A program made the position numbers and the translations under genes. The notes below the pieces were generated by a model. It was given only the letters and a program-made list of their open reading frames with translations, had not been told where the DNA came from and made no database searches. Shown piece by piece: positions 35,801-42,455 of a stretch of 64,000 bases of DNA. Each line of letters begins with the position of its first letter. Position 1 is the stretch's first letter. The stretch comes from Acidobacteriota bacterium (lineage in GTDB: Bacteria > Acidobacteriota > Thermoanaerobaculia > Multivoradales > Multivoraceae): the NCBI GenBank assembly GCA_028875725.1, contig JAPPCR010000009.1, positions 62,001 through 126,000 of the forward strand, in the 5' to 3' direction.

Positions 35801-37623
35801 CCACGACGATCGCCGCCCTGGCGCCGCTGTCCATCTCCACCGGCCGCGAGAACGAACTCTGGCCGCCCTTCGCCACGCTCGTGATCGGCGGCCTTCTGAC
35901 CGCGACAGTGCTGACGTTGCTCGTCATCCCCGTCGGCTTCGTCTTCCTCCGCCGGCTCGACGAACTGTTCAGTCGCGTAGGCCCGTGGGTGGTGCTCACC
36001 TGGCTCGGCGCCGTCATCGCGATCACGGCGCCCCTGTTCGCCTTCGGCGTGATCGAATCGTTGTTCTGGCAGGTCACCACGACGGTGCTCATCGCCAGCG
36101 CGCTGCTGGGCCTCACCGTCTGGCTGCTGCCGAAACCGGCGACGCCGGAACCGGAAGCGGTCGCCGGTCCGCCCAGGCTCGTCGTTCGCCACCTGCGCAA
36201 GACGTACGGTTTTCCTGGACCCGTGCGCCGGGCGCTGCGGGCTTCCACGGAGTTCGCCAGGCGCGTCGCTTCCGCCGGCGGCCAGGCGTTCCATCCGGCC
36301 GACGCACGCGACCGGCTCCTGCCCCTGTTGCTGCTGCTGGCCGGCGCGATCACCCTGGCCGTGCGAATCCGTACCGGCCTGGTCATCCTCGGCATCTGGA
36401 TCGCGATCCTGCTCCTCGGCTCCAGCCTGCTGCGCGAGATCCGGCGGGCCCGCGGCCACGCCGACGCCCTGGGTCGCGTGAAGCCGGGCGGCATCGAGGG
36501 CGTGCTGACGGCCCTGCTGCCCTGGGGGATCCTCGCGTGGCTGGTCGGCCCGGAGATGGTCGCCGACCCGGAGATCGCCGGCTTCGTCGCCCTGGCCATC
36601 GTCTCCACCATCATCCTGCTGATCCAGCTCGGACGCCGCACGGCGCGCGTGGAGACGATGCGCCGCGAACGGAAGACAGCCCGGCGTCGGCGAGCCCGGG
36701 GCCTGCGCGGCCAGATCCTCCGTCTCTGGCGCGCAGCGGCAACCAAGCTCTTCGGCCTCGACCTGCCGATCGACACCGTGAAGGCCCTGGCCGCGGTGAG
36801 CTTCGAGGTCGAACGGGGCATGGTCGGCGTGCTCGGCCCGAACGGCGCCGGCAAGACGACCCTGCTGCGGCAGTTGACCGGCATCCTGGACTCGACCCGG
36901 GGCCGCATCACGCTGGGCGGGGTACCGCTGCTCAGCGTCCGCAAGCGCCTCGCCCGCTACGTCGGCTACCTGCCCCAGGACGCCGGCCTGCCCCCTCGTC
37001 TGACCGCCCGCCAGTACCTCGAGTACTACGCCGCCCTCTACCAGATCGACGCTTCCGAGCGGGCCGACCGCATCTCGACCCTGCTGCGGGAGGTCGGTCT
37101 CGACGAGCGGGCCGACGAGCAGATCGGCGGCTACTCGGGCGGCATGCGGCAACGCGTCGCGGTGGCGCGCACCCTGCTTCGGCTGCCTCCGATCATCGTC
37201 GTCGACGAGCCCACGGTCGGCCTCGATCCCCGGGAGCGGGTCCGCTTCCGCAACCTGCTCTCCCGCTTGGCCAAGGACCGGATCGTCCTTTTCTCCACCC
37301 ACGTCGTCGAGGACGTCGCCGTGGCGTGCGAACGGGTCCTCGTGCTGACGCGCGGCCGCATGGTCTTCGACGGCCATCCGGCGGCGTTGTCGCGGGAAGC
37401 GGAGGGCCGGGTGTGGTCGTGGAGGACGGCGGACGACGGCGAGGCGCCGGAGCTGCCGGAAGGCGCGGTGCTGGCTGACCAGAAGCCGGAAGCCGACGGC
37501 ACCAGCAGCCTGCGCGTGCTCGCCGCGGACCGTCCCGACGAACGGGCCGAGCCGGTCGAGCCGACCCTCGAGGACGGCTACCTGTGGCTCGCCCGGTCGG
37601 TGCGTCAAGAGGCGCCGGCATGA
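32815..37623 (+). CDS. RND permease fused to an ABC ATPase interrupted by four membrane helices
   Basis: 1602 residues, one uninterrupted frame. Residues 1 to about 1095 are a full RND permease: TM1 (PVAVTMFFVGLVMLGGFAW), porter loops, TM4 GIGLIVDNSVVVFESVQRR, a glycine run near 665-672, then TM7-12. From 1120 the first strand of an ABC ATPase appears (PRLVVRHLRKTYG). It is broken by about 170 residues with four hydrophobic helices (1165-1270), then resumes: KALAAVSFEVERG, Walker A GPNGAGKTT (about 1341), Q-loop YLPQDAG, signature YSGGMRQR (about 1439), Walker B IIVVDEPTVGLD and switch STHVV. All ATPase motifs look intact. Start GTG 32815; the stop overlaps the next ATG as ATGA. I infer a pump or exporter using both proton gradient and ATP, or one half idle. 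Confidence 0.9.
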   Translation: MKAGLDTLAIRRPVAVTMFFVGLVMLGGFAWQRLPVELLPALTGDSLYVSFFRPGSEPETVEREILMPLEARVRTLPRVAETWGEVTGSSGSFTVRFERGVDLKVRELEMRRIAADLARTQPRDAFLDVQSDDTSVFSSFAMILQATGTDDEDALHDLVEEMITPRLAAVPGVSQATVMGGSARQLTVWVDPNRCAALGVTTEEVTAAVRGAAGRLRYLGSLEDEAGRTAVMLDGRPAGTVSMGEVRVVPDRAVLVRHVADVEIGSGRRQMLYRVNGEPSVGLLVFQEEGANLVRLGRDLRRRIEEINEEFTPLGIRLLASFDAAELVETQIERLRNLGLSGFAIALLVLFLFLRQWRAVAVVAVAVPVSLAVALSFLYVAGLSLNLFTLFGLAVGIGLIVDNSVVVFESVQRRLERGRNPDDAAAGGIRRTGRAIVAASVTTAIVFLPAVIVDFESSLVQNMIALLAFAILLPLFGSLLVAIGLVPLLARHLAAPAAIRRLARLRQRRERFGGKAPPDPTRILFAGVLASALRRPASWITGVVAAVVLSVIAALSLVAASGPGQAPVADQVQLSVRLPEGRGSLESAVRAFERLETIQEVEGVDRVESVIREEGGSLTVHLVDEEERPEDLTAAFVRRLLRPPARRAGVELMNPGEGDGPGGRGGGGGGGAQELLGGGPSRVVLSGNDNEQLTDLAAQVTERLREIEGIANAYPAVRPGPDELHVSPNRRAFDTFGVLLDEVLPMLNLAGREGTTIATGFPLASGRELPIIVQRQESRRDEAQLMDGSRFDRDVSLSGLQQLRVSTGIGVLPVAALAQVRQAPPSPVITHHNGVREREVLYTLSQDVPRRGPARDAFDRNLDEAIASIHRPAGTTIALDRSEENTNWFRRIAVPVVLLVFLVLAVTFESMTLPILVLIALPLALLGSVWALVVTGMGFEAMALLGALVLLGLAINPAVLLVDRMQQHTLGAGWSAGAAALAAVRERARPVLMTSATTIAALAPLSISTGRENELWPPFATLVIGGLLTATVLTLLVIPVGFVFLRRLDELFSRVGPWVVLTWLGAVIAITAPLFAFGVIESLFWQVTTTVLIASALLGLTVWLLPKPATPEPEAVAGPPRLVVRHLRKTYGFPGPVRRALRASTEFARRVASAGGQAFHPADARDRLLPLLLLLAGAITLAVRIRTGLVILGIWIAILLLGSSLLREIRRARGHADALGRVKPGGIEGVLTALLPWGILAWLVGPEMVADPEIAGFVALAIVSTIILLIQLGRRTARVETMRRERKTARRRRARGLRGQILRLWRAAATKLFGLDLPIDTVKALAAVSFEVERGMVGVLGPNGAGKTTLLRQLTGILDSTRGRITLGGVPLLSVRKRLARYVGYLPQDAGLPPRLTARQYLEYYAALYQIDASERADRISTLLREVGLDERADEQIGGYSGGMRQRVAVARTLLRLPPIIVVDEPTVGLDPRERVRFRNLLSRLAKDRIVLFSTHVVEDVAVACERVLVLTRGRMVFDGHPAALSREAEGRVWSWRTADDGEAPELPEGAVLADQKPEADGTSSLRVLAADRPDERAEPVEPTLEDGYLWLARSVRQEAPA

Positions 37624-38297
37624 TCACCGTGCTGCGGACTTCCGCGGTTCTGCTCGCCGGACGCAGGTACTGGCTGCTGCCGTTCCTGCCCCTGGTGTGG
37701 GTGGGGATACAGGCCGTCATGCTGGTGGCCGGGATGCGGCCCAGCGTGGAGCCCGTGGCCGCGCAGAACGGCCTGATCGGCGTGCCGGTGGCGGTCCTCG
37801 CCATCTTCCTGGGCGGGCGCACGATCACCGGCGAGCTTGACCAGCACAGCCTGGAGATCGCCTACACCGTGCCCGGAGGCGCCCACCGCGTCTGGCTCGG
37901 CAAGCTCGCCGCCGCGATCCTGATGCTGCTCACCAGCCTGGTGCTCCTGGCCGCCGTCACCTATGCCTTCTTCACCGACTTCCCGGTCCTGTCGAGCCTG
38001 TACGGCGCCACCCAGGGAGTCGTCTTCTATCTCGCCGCTGCGATGGGCTTCGGAACGCTGTTCCGCAGCGAGGTCGCCGGGTCCCTGGCCACCGTCGGCC
38101 TCCTCGGCCTGAACAGCCTGCTCAGTGCCCTCCGCATCTCACCGTTCTGGAATCCGCTCACCGTGGAAGAAGCCGACGCGGCGCAGATGCTCGCGCTGAA
38201 CGTCCAGAACCGCGTCGGCGTCGCGCTCGCGATCGCGGCCATCGTCGCACTCACCTTCAGCCGCGCGGAACGTCGCGAAAAGATGCTCGGCGGCTGA
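37620..38297 (+). CDS. Small ABC-2-type permease, copy 1
   Basis: 225 residues, about six membrane helices (e.g. YWLLPFLPLVWVGIQAVMLV, LMLLTSLVLLAAVTYAFF). The motif GELDQHSLEIAYTVPGGAHR lies in the amphipathic coupling region, as in ABC-2 permeases that contact their ATPase. ATG 37620 overlaps the stop of the RND-ABC fusion, so that ATPase is the likely driver. It is clearly homologous to the gene at 38956-39648 (identical long stretches such as LEIAYTVPGGAHRVWLGKLA and near-identical C-termini), with the peptide gene between them. Confidence 0.85.
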   Translation: MITVLRTSAVLLAGRRYWLLPFLPLVWVGIQAVMLVAGMRPSVEPVAAQNGLIGVPVAVLAIFLGGRTITGELDQHSLEIAYTVPGGAHRVWLGKLAAAILMLLTSLVLLAAVTYAFFTDFPVLSSLYGATQGVVFYLAAAMGFGTLFRSEVAGSLATVGLLGLNSLLSALRISPFWNPLTVEEADAAQMLALNVQNRVGVALAIAAIVALTFSRAERREKMLGG

Positions 38298-38433
38298 GCT
38301 CGCCGACGGCCGCATCCACGAATCGGCTGTCCGTCTTGCGCCCTCGCGCGACAGGAGGACCCGACCGCGTCCTTCCGAGAAAGGCGGCCGAGACGAAGAC
38401 AGCCGCGCCGTTTCCGTCTCGGTCAATAGGCGG

Positions 38434-38450
38434 GAGGAGAGCCGCTCCTC
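38434..38450. promoter_or_regulatory. Hairpin upstream of the peptide gene
   Basis: GAGGAG (38434-38439) and CTCCTC (38445-38450) form a 6-base stem with a 5-base loop, 87 bases before the peptide ATG, in a 240-base gap after the first small permease. Function could be attenuation of readthrough or a leader element; unproven. Nothing else gene-like is visible in 38298-38537. Confidence 0.3.
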
Positions 38451-38537
38451 TTCCGCGGCGCCTTCCCGCCCGCAAGTCCGCAGCCCCCGAAATGGGATCG
38501 GCTGCAACGTGAATCTATGGAACGAAAGGAATCAATC

Positions 38538-38831
38538 ATGCTGAAGAAGGTCCTTCCCCTCGCAGTGGCGGCGCTGGCGCTGAGTGCCGGCGGCGCCTTC
38601 GCGGAACCGCCGATGGCGTTCACCGAGGCAAACGTGCCTGGCGTCGACGACAGTCGACTTGAACCGCTCACGGACACCGAGATGGTCTCGGTGACTGGAC
38701 GAGGGGCCTGCACTCAGGCAGTCAAGGGCGCAGGTATTCTCGTGTACCGAGTCGCGACGGTGCTTGGTGACCCGTTCGGTCAAGGCATCGGCCTCGGCCT
38801 CTTCGGCGCCGCCGGTGCGATCTGCTCGTAG
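38538..38831 (+). CDS. Secreted precursor-like small peptide (bacteriocin-like architecture)
   Basis: 97 residues, ATG 38538 with an AAAGGA ribosome site 7 bases away. Three parts: a classical Sec signal (1-22, AFA/E cleavage site); an acidic spacer (23-56) ending LTDTEMVSVTGRG, which resembles the 'L-[ST]-D-x-E-[LM]-x-x-V-x-G-x' recognition motif of double-glycine leaders; and a 41-residue core (57-97) that is hydrophobic and glycine-rich (GQGIGLGLFGAAGA), with cysteines at 58 and 96 only, at the two ends. It sits between duplicated ABC permeases and behind an ATPase fusion. Class II bacteriocin-like or a signalling peptide are both plausible. No immunity or modification gene is evident. No family recognised. 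Confidence 0.75.
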   Translation: MLKKVLPLAVAALALSAGGAFAEPPMAFTEANVPGVDDSRLEPLTDTEMVSVTGRGACTQAVKGAGILVYRVATVLGDPFGQGIGLGLFGAAGAICS

Positions 38832-38882
38832 CCAACGCCGCTACTGGCGCTACCCTGCGGCTTCCAGTCGGCGGCGCCAGTG

Positions 38883-38907
38883 ACGCGCTCTTTCCCTGAG
38901 AGCGCGT
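38883..38907 (+). terminator. Hairpin after the peptide gene
   Basis: Perfect 9-base stem (ACGCGCTCT/AGAGCGCGT, 38883-38891 and 38899-38907) with a 7-base loop, 52 bases after the peptide stop. No T tract; may slow transcription so that the peptide message is more abundant than the following permease message. Confidence 0.5.
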
Positions 38908-38924
38908 GGAGCTGCCCCTTGGGC

Positions 38925-38949
38925 GCCGCCCCGTGACAGGTGGGGCGGC
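38925..38949 (+). promoter_or_regulatory. Hairpin covering the start region of permease copy 2
   Basis: An 8-base perfect stem GCCGCCCC/GGGGCGGC (38925-38932, 38942-38949) with a 9-base loop ends 6 bases before the TTG start at 38956. The only purine-rich ribosome-site candidate (AGGTGGGG) is inside the loop and stem, so translation of the second permease could be restrained. Structural inference only. Confidence 0.4.
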
Positions 38950-38955
38950 CATAGC

Positions 38956-39648
38956 TTGATCACCGTCCTCCGGCACTCCGCCGTGCTGATCGGGGGTCGA
39001 CGCTACTGGCTGCTCCTCCTGTCTCCGCTGCTCTGGCTCGCCGGTCAGGCCCTCCTGCTGATCGCAGGCCGATTGCCGACCTTCGAACCTGCCTCTGCAC
39101 AGAACACGCTGATCGGCGTACCGGTAGCGATTCTCGGAGCCTTCCTCGGCGGCCGGATCATCGCCGGCGAACTGGATCAGCGCACGCTGGAGATCGCCTA
39201 CACGGTACCGGGCGGCGCACATCGCGTCTGGCTCGGAAAACTCGCCGCCGCGCTCCTCATGCTGCTTGTCAGCCTGAGCCTGACGGCGGCGTTCACGTTC
39301 ACGTTCTTCACTGGCTTTCCCGTCGTCCAGACCCTCTACGGCGCCGCGCAGGCGGCCACCTTCTACGTGGTGGCCGCAATGGGCCTCGGCAACCTCTTCC
39401 GCAGCGAGACTGCCGGCGCCGTGGGAACTACGGCGGTACTCGGTCTGGAGGGCTTCCTCGTCAGCCGACTCGGGGCTGCACCGCTCGTCTCGCCCTTCTG
39501 GAATCCGCTGTACGTCGAGGAAGCCGACGCCGATCGGCTGCTCGCGATGGCCGTCCAGAACCGCATCGGCATCGCCCTCGCCATCGCCGCCATCGTCGCC
39601 TTGACCTTCGCCCGCGCCGAGCGTCGCGAGAAGATGCTCAGCGGCTGA
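38956..39648 (+). CDS. Small ABC-2-type permease, copy 2
   Basis: 230 residues, same design as the copy at 37620: N-terminal MITVLR-x-SAVL, QNTLIGVPVAILGAFLGG, GELDQRTLEIAYTVPGGAHR, SPFWNPLYVEEADADRLLAM, and the C-terminal ALAIAAIVALTFARAERREK. Divergence from copy 1 is concentrated in membrane helices. Start is TTG 38956, less usual, and behind a hairpin. Last gene of the export locus; no partner ATPase follows, so it may pair with copy 1 as a heterodimer on the fused ATPase. Confidence 0.82.
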   Translation: MITVLRHSAVLIGGRRYWLLLLSPLLWLAGQALLLIAGRLPTFEPASAQNTLIGVPVAILGAFLGGRIIAGELDQRTLEIAYTVPGGAHRVWLGKLAAALLMLLVSLSLTAAFTFTFFTGFPVVQTLYGAAQAATFYVVAAMGLGNLFRSETAGAVGTTAVLGLEGFLVSRLGAAPLVSPFWNPLYVEEADADRLLAMAVQNRIGIALAIAAIVALTFARAERREKMLSG

Positions 39649-39677
39649 AACCGCTGACGGCCGTTCTCCGCCAACGG

Positions 39678-39929
39678 CTATGGCCGATCGCTGAAGCGGG
39701 CACCATTCAGCAGATGGTAGTCGTGCGAGCCCTCTACGGAGCCCAGGCCGGGGTTCTTCTGCAAGAGGTCCCACGGAGTCTCGCCCGCGGCGTTCCGCGC
39801 CACCGGATCCGCGTCGGCCTCCAGCAAGAGCCCGACCACACCCGATTCCACAGGCTCTTCGAAATCCCAGGACGCCCAGGAGTGCAGGGGCGTGTCCTGG
39901 TCCGTTGTCAGCTGCCTGCCATGGAGCTC
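39678..39929 (-). pseudogene. Ankyrin-repeat gene remnant
   Basis: A minus-strand frame of 83 residues with no start codon, bounded upstream by a stop at 39930-39932. It reads QDTPLHSWASWDFEEPVESG, then VVGLLLEADADPVARNAAGE, then TPWDLLQKN, a clear ankyrin repeat (TPLH, LL-x-x-x-ADP, N-x-x-G-x-TP-x-DL). This is the C-terminal tail of an ankyrin protein whose 5' part has been lost where the second toxin-antitoxin module begins. The 305-base gap 39649-39953 holds only this remnant. Confidence 0.65.
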
Positions 39930-39953
39930 TCACCATGGTAGAGTGCGTCCTCC

Positions 39954-40247
39954 ATGGCGCACGATACGCACAAGACCGTTGAGTCGGCTTCCACCGTCGT
40001 GGACGCATCCGGCCGGCTTGTGGTGCCGGCGGCGTTCCGTGCGGCGCTCGGTTTCCAGCCACGGCAGGAGGTCGTCCTGACGCTCGAGGGCGCCTCGATC
40101 AAGATCACCACGACGGAGGCAGCCCTGGACGCCGCCGTGGCGCAGATCCAGGCCTTGGCCAGGAAGTACGGCGGCGGCAAGGGCGGCAATGTGGACGCCT
40201 TCATCGCGGAGCGCCGGGCCGAGGCTCGGAAGGAGTTCGGTGGCTAG
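39954..40247 (+). CDS. AbrB-family antitoxin of the second VapBC module
   Basis: 97 residues. AbrB/MazE-like domain with VVDASGRLVVPAAFRAALGF and VVLTLEGASIKITT, then a helical tail (ALDAAVAQIQALARKYGG) and a basic C-terminus for the toxin contact. ATG 39954. Overlaps the PIN toxin by 8 bases. Different in sequence from the antitoxin at 16037. Confidence 0.85.
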   Translation: MAHDTHKTVESASTVVDASGRLVVPAAFRAALGFQPRQEVVLTLEGASIKITTTEAALDAAVAQIQALARKYGGGKGGNVDAFIAERRAEARKEFGG

Positions 40248-40629
40248 CTCTTTGCTCGACGCATCGGCGCTGCTGGCGCTGATTCAGAACGAGCCAGGGG
40301 CGGAAGTGGTGTTCAGCGCCCTGTCGGACGGCGCGGCGATGTCCGCCGTCAATGTCGAAGAGGTTGCCGCTCGGCTCGCCCATATGGGATGGTCGGAGCC
40401 CGCCGTGGCCTACTCTCTCGCCACGCTCGGAGTCGACATCCTGCCCTTCGAGTCGGACATGGCGCTCCACAGCGGAGCGCTTCGGCCCGCAACAGCTTTG
40501 GCGGGCCTTGGACTCGGTGACCGCGCGTGTCTCGCCACCGCAGCCGCCCACGGTCTTCCCGCGCTCACGGCTGACCGGGCCTGGCTGAAGCTGGAGTTGC
40601 CTGGGGTCGAGATTCGCGCTATTCGCTGA
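40240..40629 (+). CDS. PIN-domain ribonuclease toxin of the second VapBC module
   Basis: 129 residues from GTG 40240. PIN signature SSLLDASALLALIQNEPG, NVEEVAARL, LGLGDRACLATA and ALTADRAWL place the four acidic positions (D, E, D, D). This matches the VapC subtype with a short DASALLA start, unlike the DTNVVVRYL type at 16299. Convergent with the PDLQGVW gene. Confidence 0.87.
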   Translation: MASSLLDASALLALIQNEPGAEVVFSALSDGAAMSAVNVEEVAARLAHMGWSEPAVAYSLATLGVDILPFESDMALHSGALRPATALAGLGLGDRACLATAAAHGLPALTADRAWLKLELPGVEIRAIR

Positions 40630-40632
40630 AGC

Positions 40633-40668
40633 TGGGCCTGATGCCGTCGTCTAGCCTGGTGAGGCCCA
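40633..40668. terminator. Weak inverted repeat between convergent genes
   Basis: TGGGCCT (40633-40639) and AGGCCCA (40662-40668), 22-base loop, in the 49-base gap between the convergent second PIN toxin and the PDLQGVW gene. The long loop makes it only a candidate terminator. Confidence 0.28.
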
Positions 40669-40678
40669 CAACCCCGCA

Positions 40679-41755
40679 CTAGAAGTCGCAGGCCAGTCCG
40701 GGGTAGCGGAACACGACGCCCGGATCGAGCTGCTTCGGCTTGTTGGCCGCCTCTTCGGCGCGGGCGCCGGCGAGCATTCCCTCCATCCCGTAGTTGCCCT
40801 CGTGACAGGCGTACTCGTAGATCGCGTCCTCGGTGCGCTTGAGGGGAATCGACGCCGTCCAGGGCTTCGTCCAGGTCCCCGGATCGTTCACGGTGACCTC
40901 CCATTCCAGGGTCTCCGGGTCCGTGAGGGTGAACCGCTCGGTGATCGTGAGCTGCTCGGAGGAGCCCATGAAGTCGTTCTTCTCGGAGTAGTTCGAGGTT
41001 TCGACGACCAGCGTGTCGCCGTCCCAGTGGCCGCGGGAGTCGCCGTTCCAGAGACGCACGTCGTCGGCGAGAACGGACTCGTCGCCCAACCGGATGACGC
41101 GGGCGTCGTGGATCATCTCCTGGTGGATCACCACGTTGTCGGGCGTCTGAAAGATCTGGTGGTAGCCGTTGTAGCCGGGGAAGATGAAGGGGGCGCCGTA
41201 GCTGATGCAGCGCTCGGGAATCGGCCGGTCGAGCCAGGAGTCGGCCGGATGCTCCATCAGGTGCTTCACCCGCTTGCAGAGACGCTTCTTCGCCGGTTCG
41301 GTGAAGGGCGGGATCAGACCGTCCGGCGGATCGACGACAAGCGATGTGCGCTTCGTGAAGTACCGGTCGGCGATCCAGAACTGGTTGTAGTTGCCGGTCG
41401 TCGGGTCGTATGAGGTCGCCTTGGTGCGCTCGATCGCCGCCAGGACGAGCTGGTCGCCGAACAGGGCGTCAGCGCCCGGGTTGGTCGCCTCGGCGACAGC
41501 CGCCATCAGCTCCTGGAACTCCTCGTCCGTCAGGCGCTCCTTGCCGGCCCAGGCGGCGGGGCGCTGCAACGGGGTGCCGTTGTTGTTGGCCCAGACGCCC
41601 TGGAGGTCGGGATGGCCGTAGGCGGTGCGGGGGATCTTCCAGTCCGCGTCCTTCGCGTTGTTGTTCGCTGCCGGAACCGCGCCGGCGGCCAGCCCGAGCA
41701 ACAGCGCCAGCGCGCCAATCGTCGCCACGGCTCTCAACCGTTCGTTCTTCCTCAT
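40679..41755 (-). CDS. Secreted protein of the 'PDLQGVW' family, function unknown
   Basis: 358 residues with a Sec signal (ATIGALALLLGLAAGAVPAA). The mature start, IPRTAYGHPDLQGVWANNNGTPLQRP, is the hallmark of a large, uncharacterised family expanded in Acidobacteriota and some Proteobacteria. The rest is beta-rich with three or more conserved cysteines (KRLCKRV, ERCISYG, YACHEGNYGMEGM) and ends LACDF. No catalytic motif recognised. ATG 41755 has a GGGAGG ribosome site; the frame is open to 41800. Confidence 0.72.
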   Translation of the reverse strand: MRKNERLRAVATIGALALLLGLAAGAVPAANNNAKDADWKIPRTAYGHPDLQGVWANNNGTPLQRPAAWAGKERLTDEEFQELMAAVAEATNPGADALFGDQLVLAAIERTKATSYDPTTGNYNQFWIADRYFTKRTSLVVDPPDGLIPPFTEPAKKRLCKRVKHLMEHPADSWLDRPIPERCISYGAPFIFPGYNGYHQIFQTPDNVVIHQEMIHDARVIRLGDESVLADDVRLWNGDSRGHWDGDTLVVETSNYSEKNDFMGSSEQLTITERFTLTDPETLEWEVTVNDPGTWTKPWTASIPLKRTEDAIYEYACHEGNYGMEGMLAGARAEEAANKPKQLDPGVVFRYPGLACDF

Positions 41756-41825
41756 CCGACTACCCTCCCAAGACGGGTGAACATCGCGTCCTTCGATCAT
41801 AGCCGCCGCTTCACGGCGACCCGCG

Positions 41826-42323
41826 TCACGTCCAGCCCCAGGCCTTCGCTTCTTCGTCCCACAGCGCCAGGCACTCGGTCGCCAGACCGGCGTCGAGAAC
41901 CCAGTGAGGCATGTCGGTCATGGGCCGCCCTGTGGGCCCCTGCCAGACGCTGATCGCACGACCGTTCGCGGTCCAGGCAGACAGTACGTGACCCAGCACC
42001 TGCGCCCCCTCGCCTGGCCCCGTCTCCACCTCGAGCGAGTCGATCCGCACCCGCCACTCGACGTTCTCGCCGGAACCGTCAGGGCGAACGAAACGAAGCT
42101 CGTCGCTAACGACTTCGAAGTCCGCCACCAGGTCGATCGACTCGATCTGTTCGATGAAGGACGCGCGCAGCGTGTCCACGTCCGGCTGAGGTTCCGACGG
42201 ACCGCAGGCCGCGATCGCTCCGACCAGGGCCAGGGGCAACAGAACGTCGCCGAAAAGCCGGCCGCCAGCGCGAGGACGGGCTGCGGATCGACCTGACTGC
42301 CGTGTTTCGACGATGTGGAGCAT
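41826..42323 (-). CDS. Hypothetical lipoprotein
   Basis: 165 residues from ATG 42323. A basic N-terminus and hydrophobic stretch lead to the lipobox VGAIAAC, so a lipidated outer protein. The mature part begins with a proline-rich linker, a helix (TLRASFIEQIESIDLVADF) and then beta strands with tryptophans (VEWRVRI, HVLSAWTANGRAISVWQ). I do not recognise a family. 502 bases downstream of nothing related: its neighbours are a PDLQGVW gene and a divergent MFS gene. The frame is open to 42470 but those residues lack signal-peptide logic. Confidence 0.6.
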   Translation of the reverse strand: MLHIVETRQSGRSAARPRAGGRLFGDVLLPLALVGAIAACGPSEPQPDVDTLRASFIEQIESIDLVADFEVVSDELRFVRPDGSGENVEWRVRIDSLEVETGPGEGAQVLGHVLSAWTANGRAISVWQGPTGRPMTDMPHWVLDAGLATECLALWDEEAKAWGWT

Positions 42324-42455
42324 GGCGTCAACTCTAACGCCTGACCCACGTACTACTCTCGCGACGCTCCAGTACCTCGCCGGGATTCCGGGCCCGGGGA
42401 CGGCGATTTCGCGCTCTCTTCCGCGGCAACCCCACCGGCGGAGCCGGTCCACACC

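Noticed and set aside
34663..37608. Minus-strand open frame across the RND-ABC fusion
   Set aside because: No recognisable motif; the plus strand has full ATPase and RND signatures.
39714..39941. Plus-strand 75-codon frame after permease copy 2
   Set aside because: The minus strand of the same bases reads a clear ankyrin repeat, so the plus frame is a shadow.
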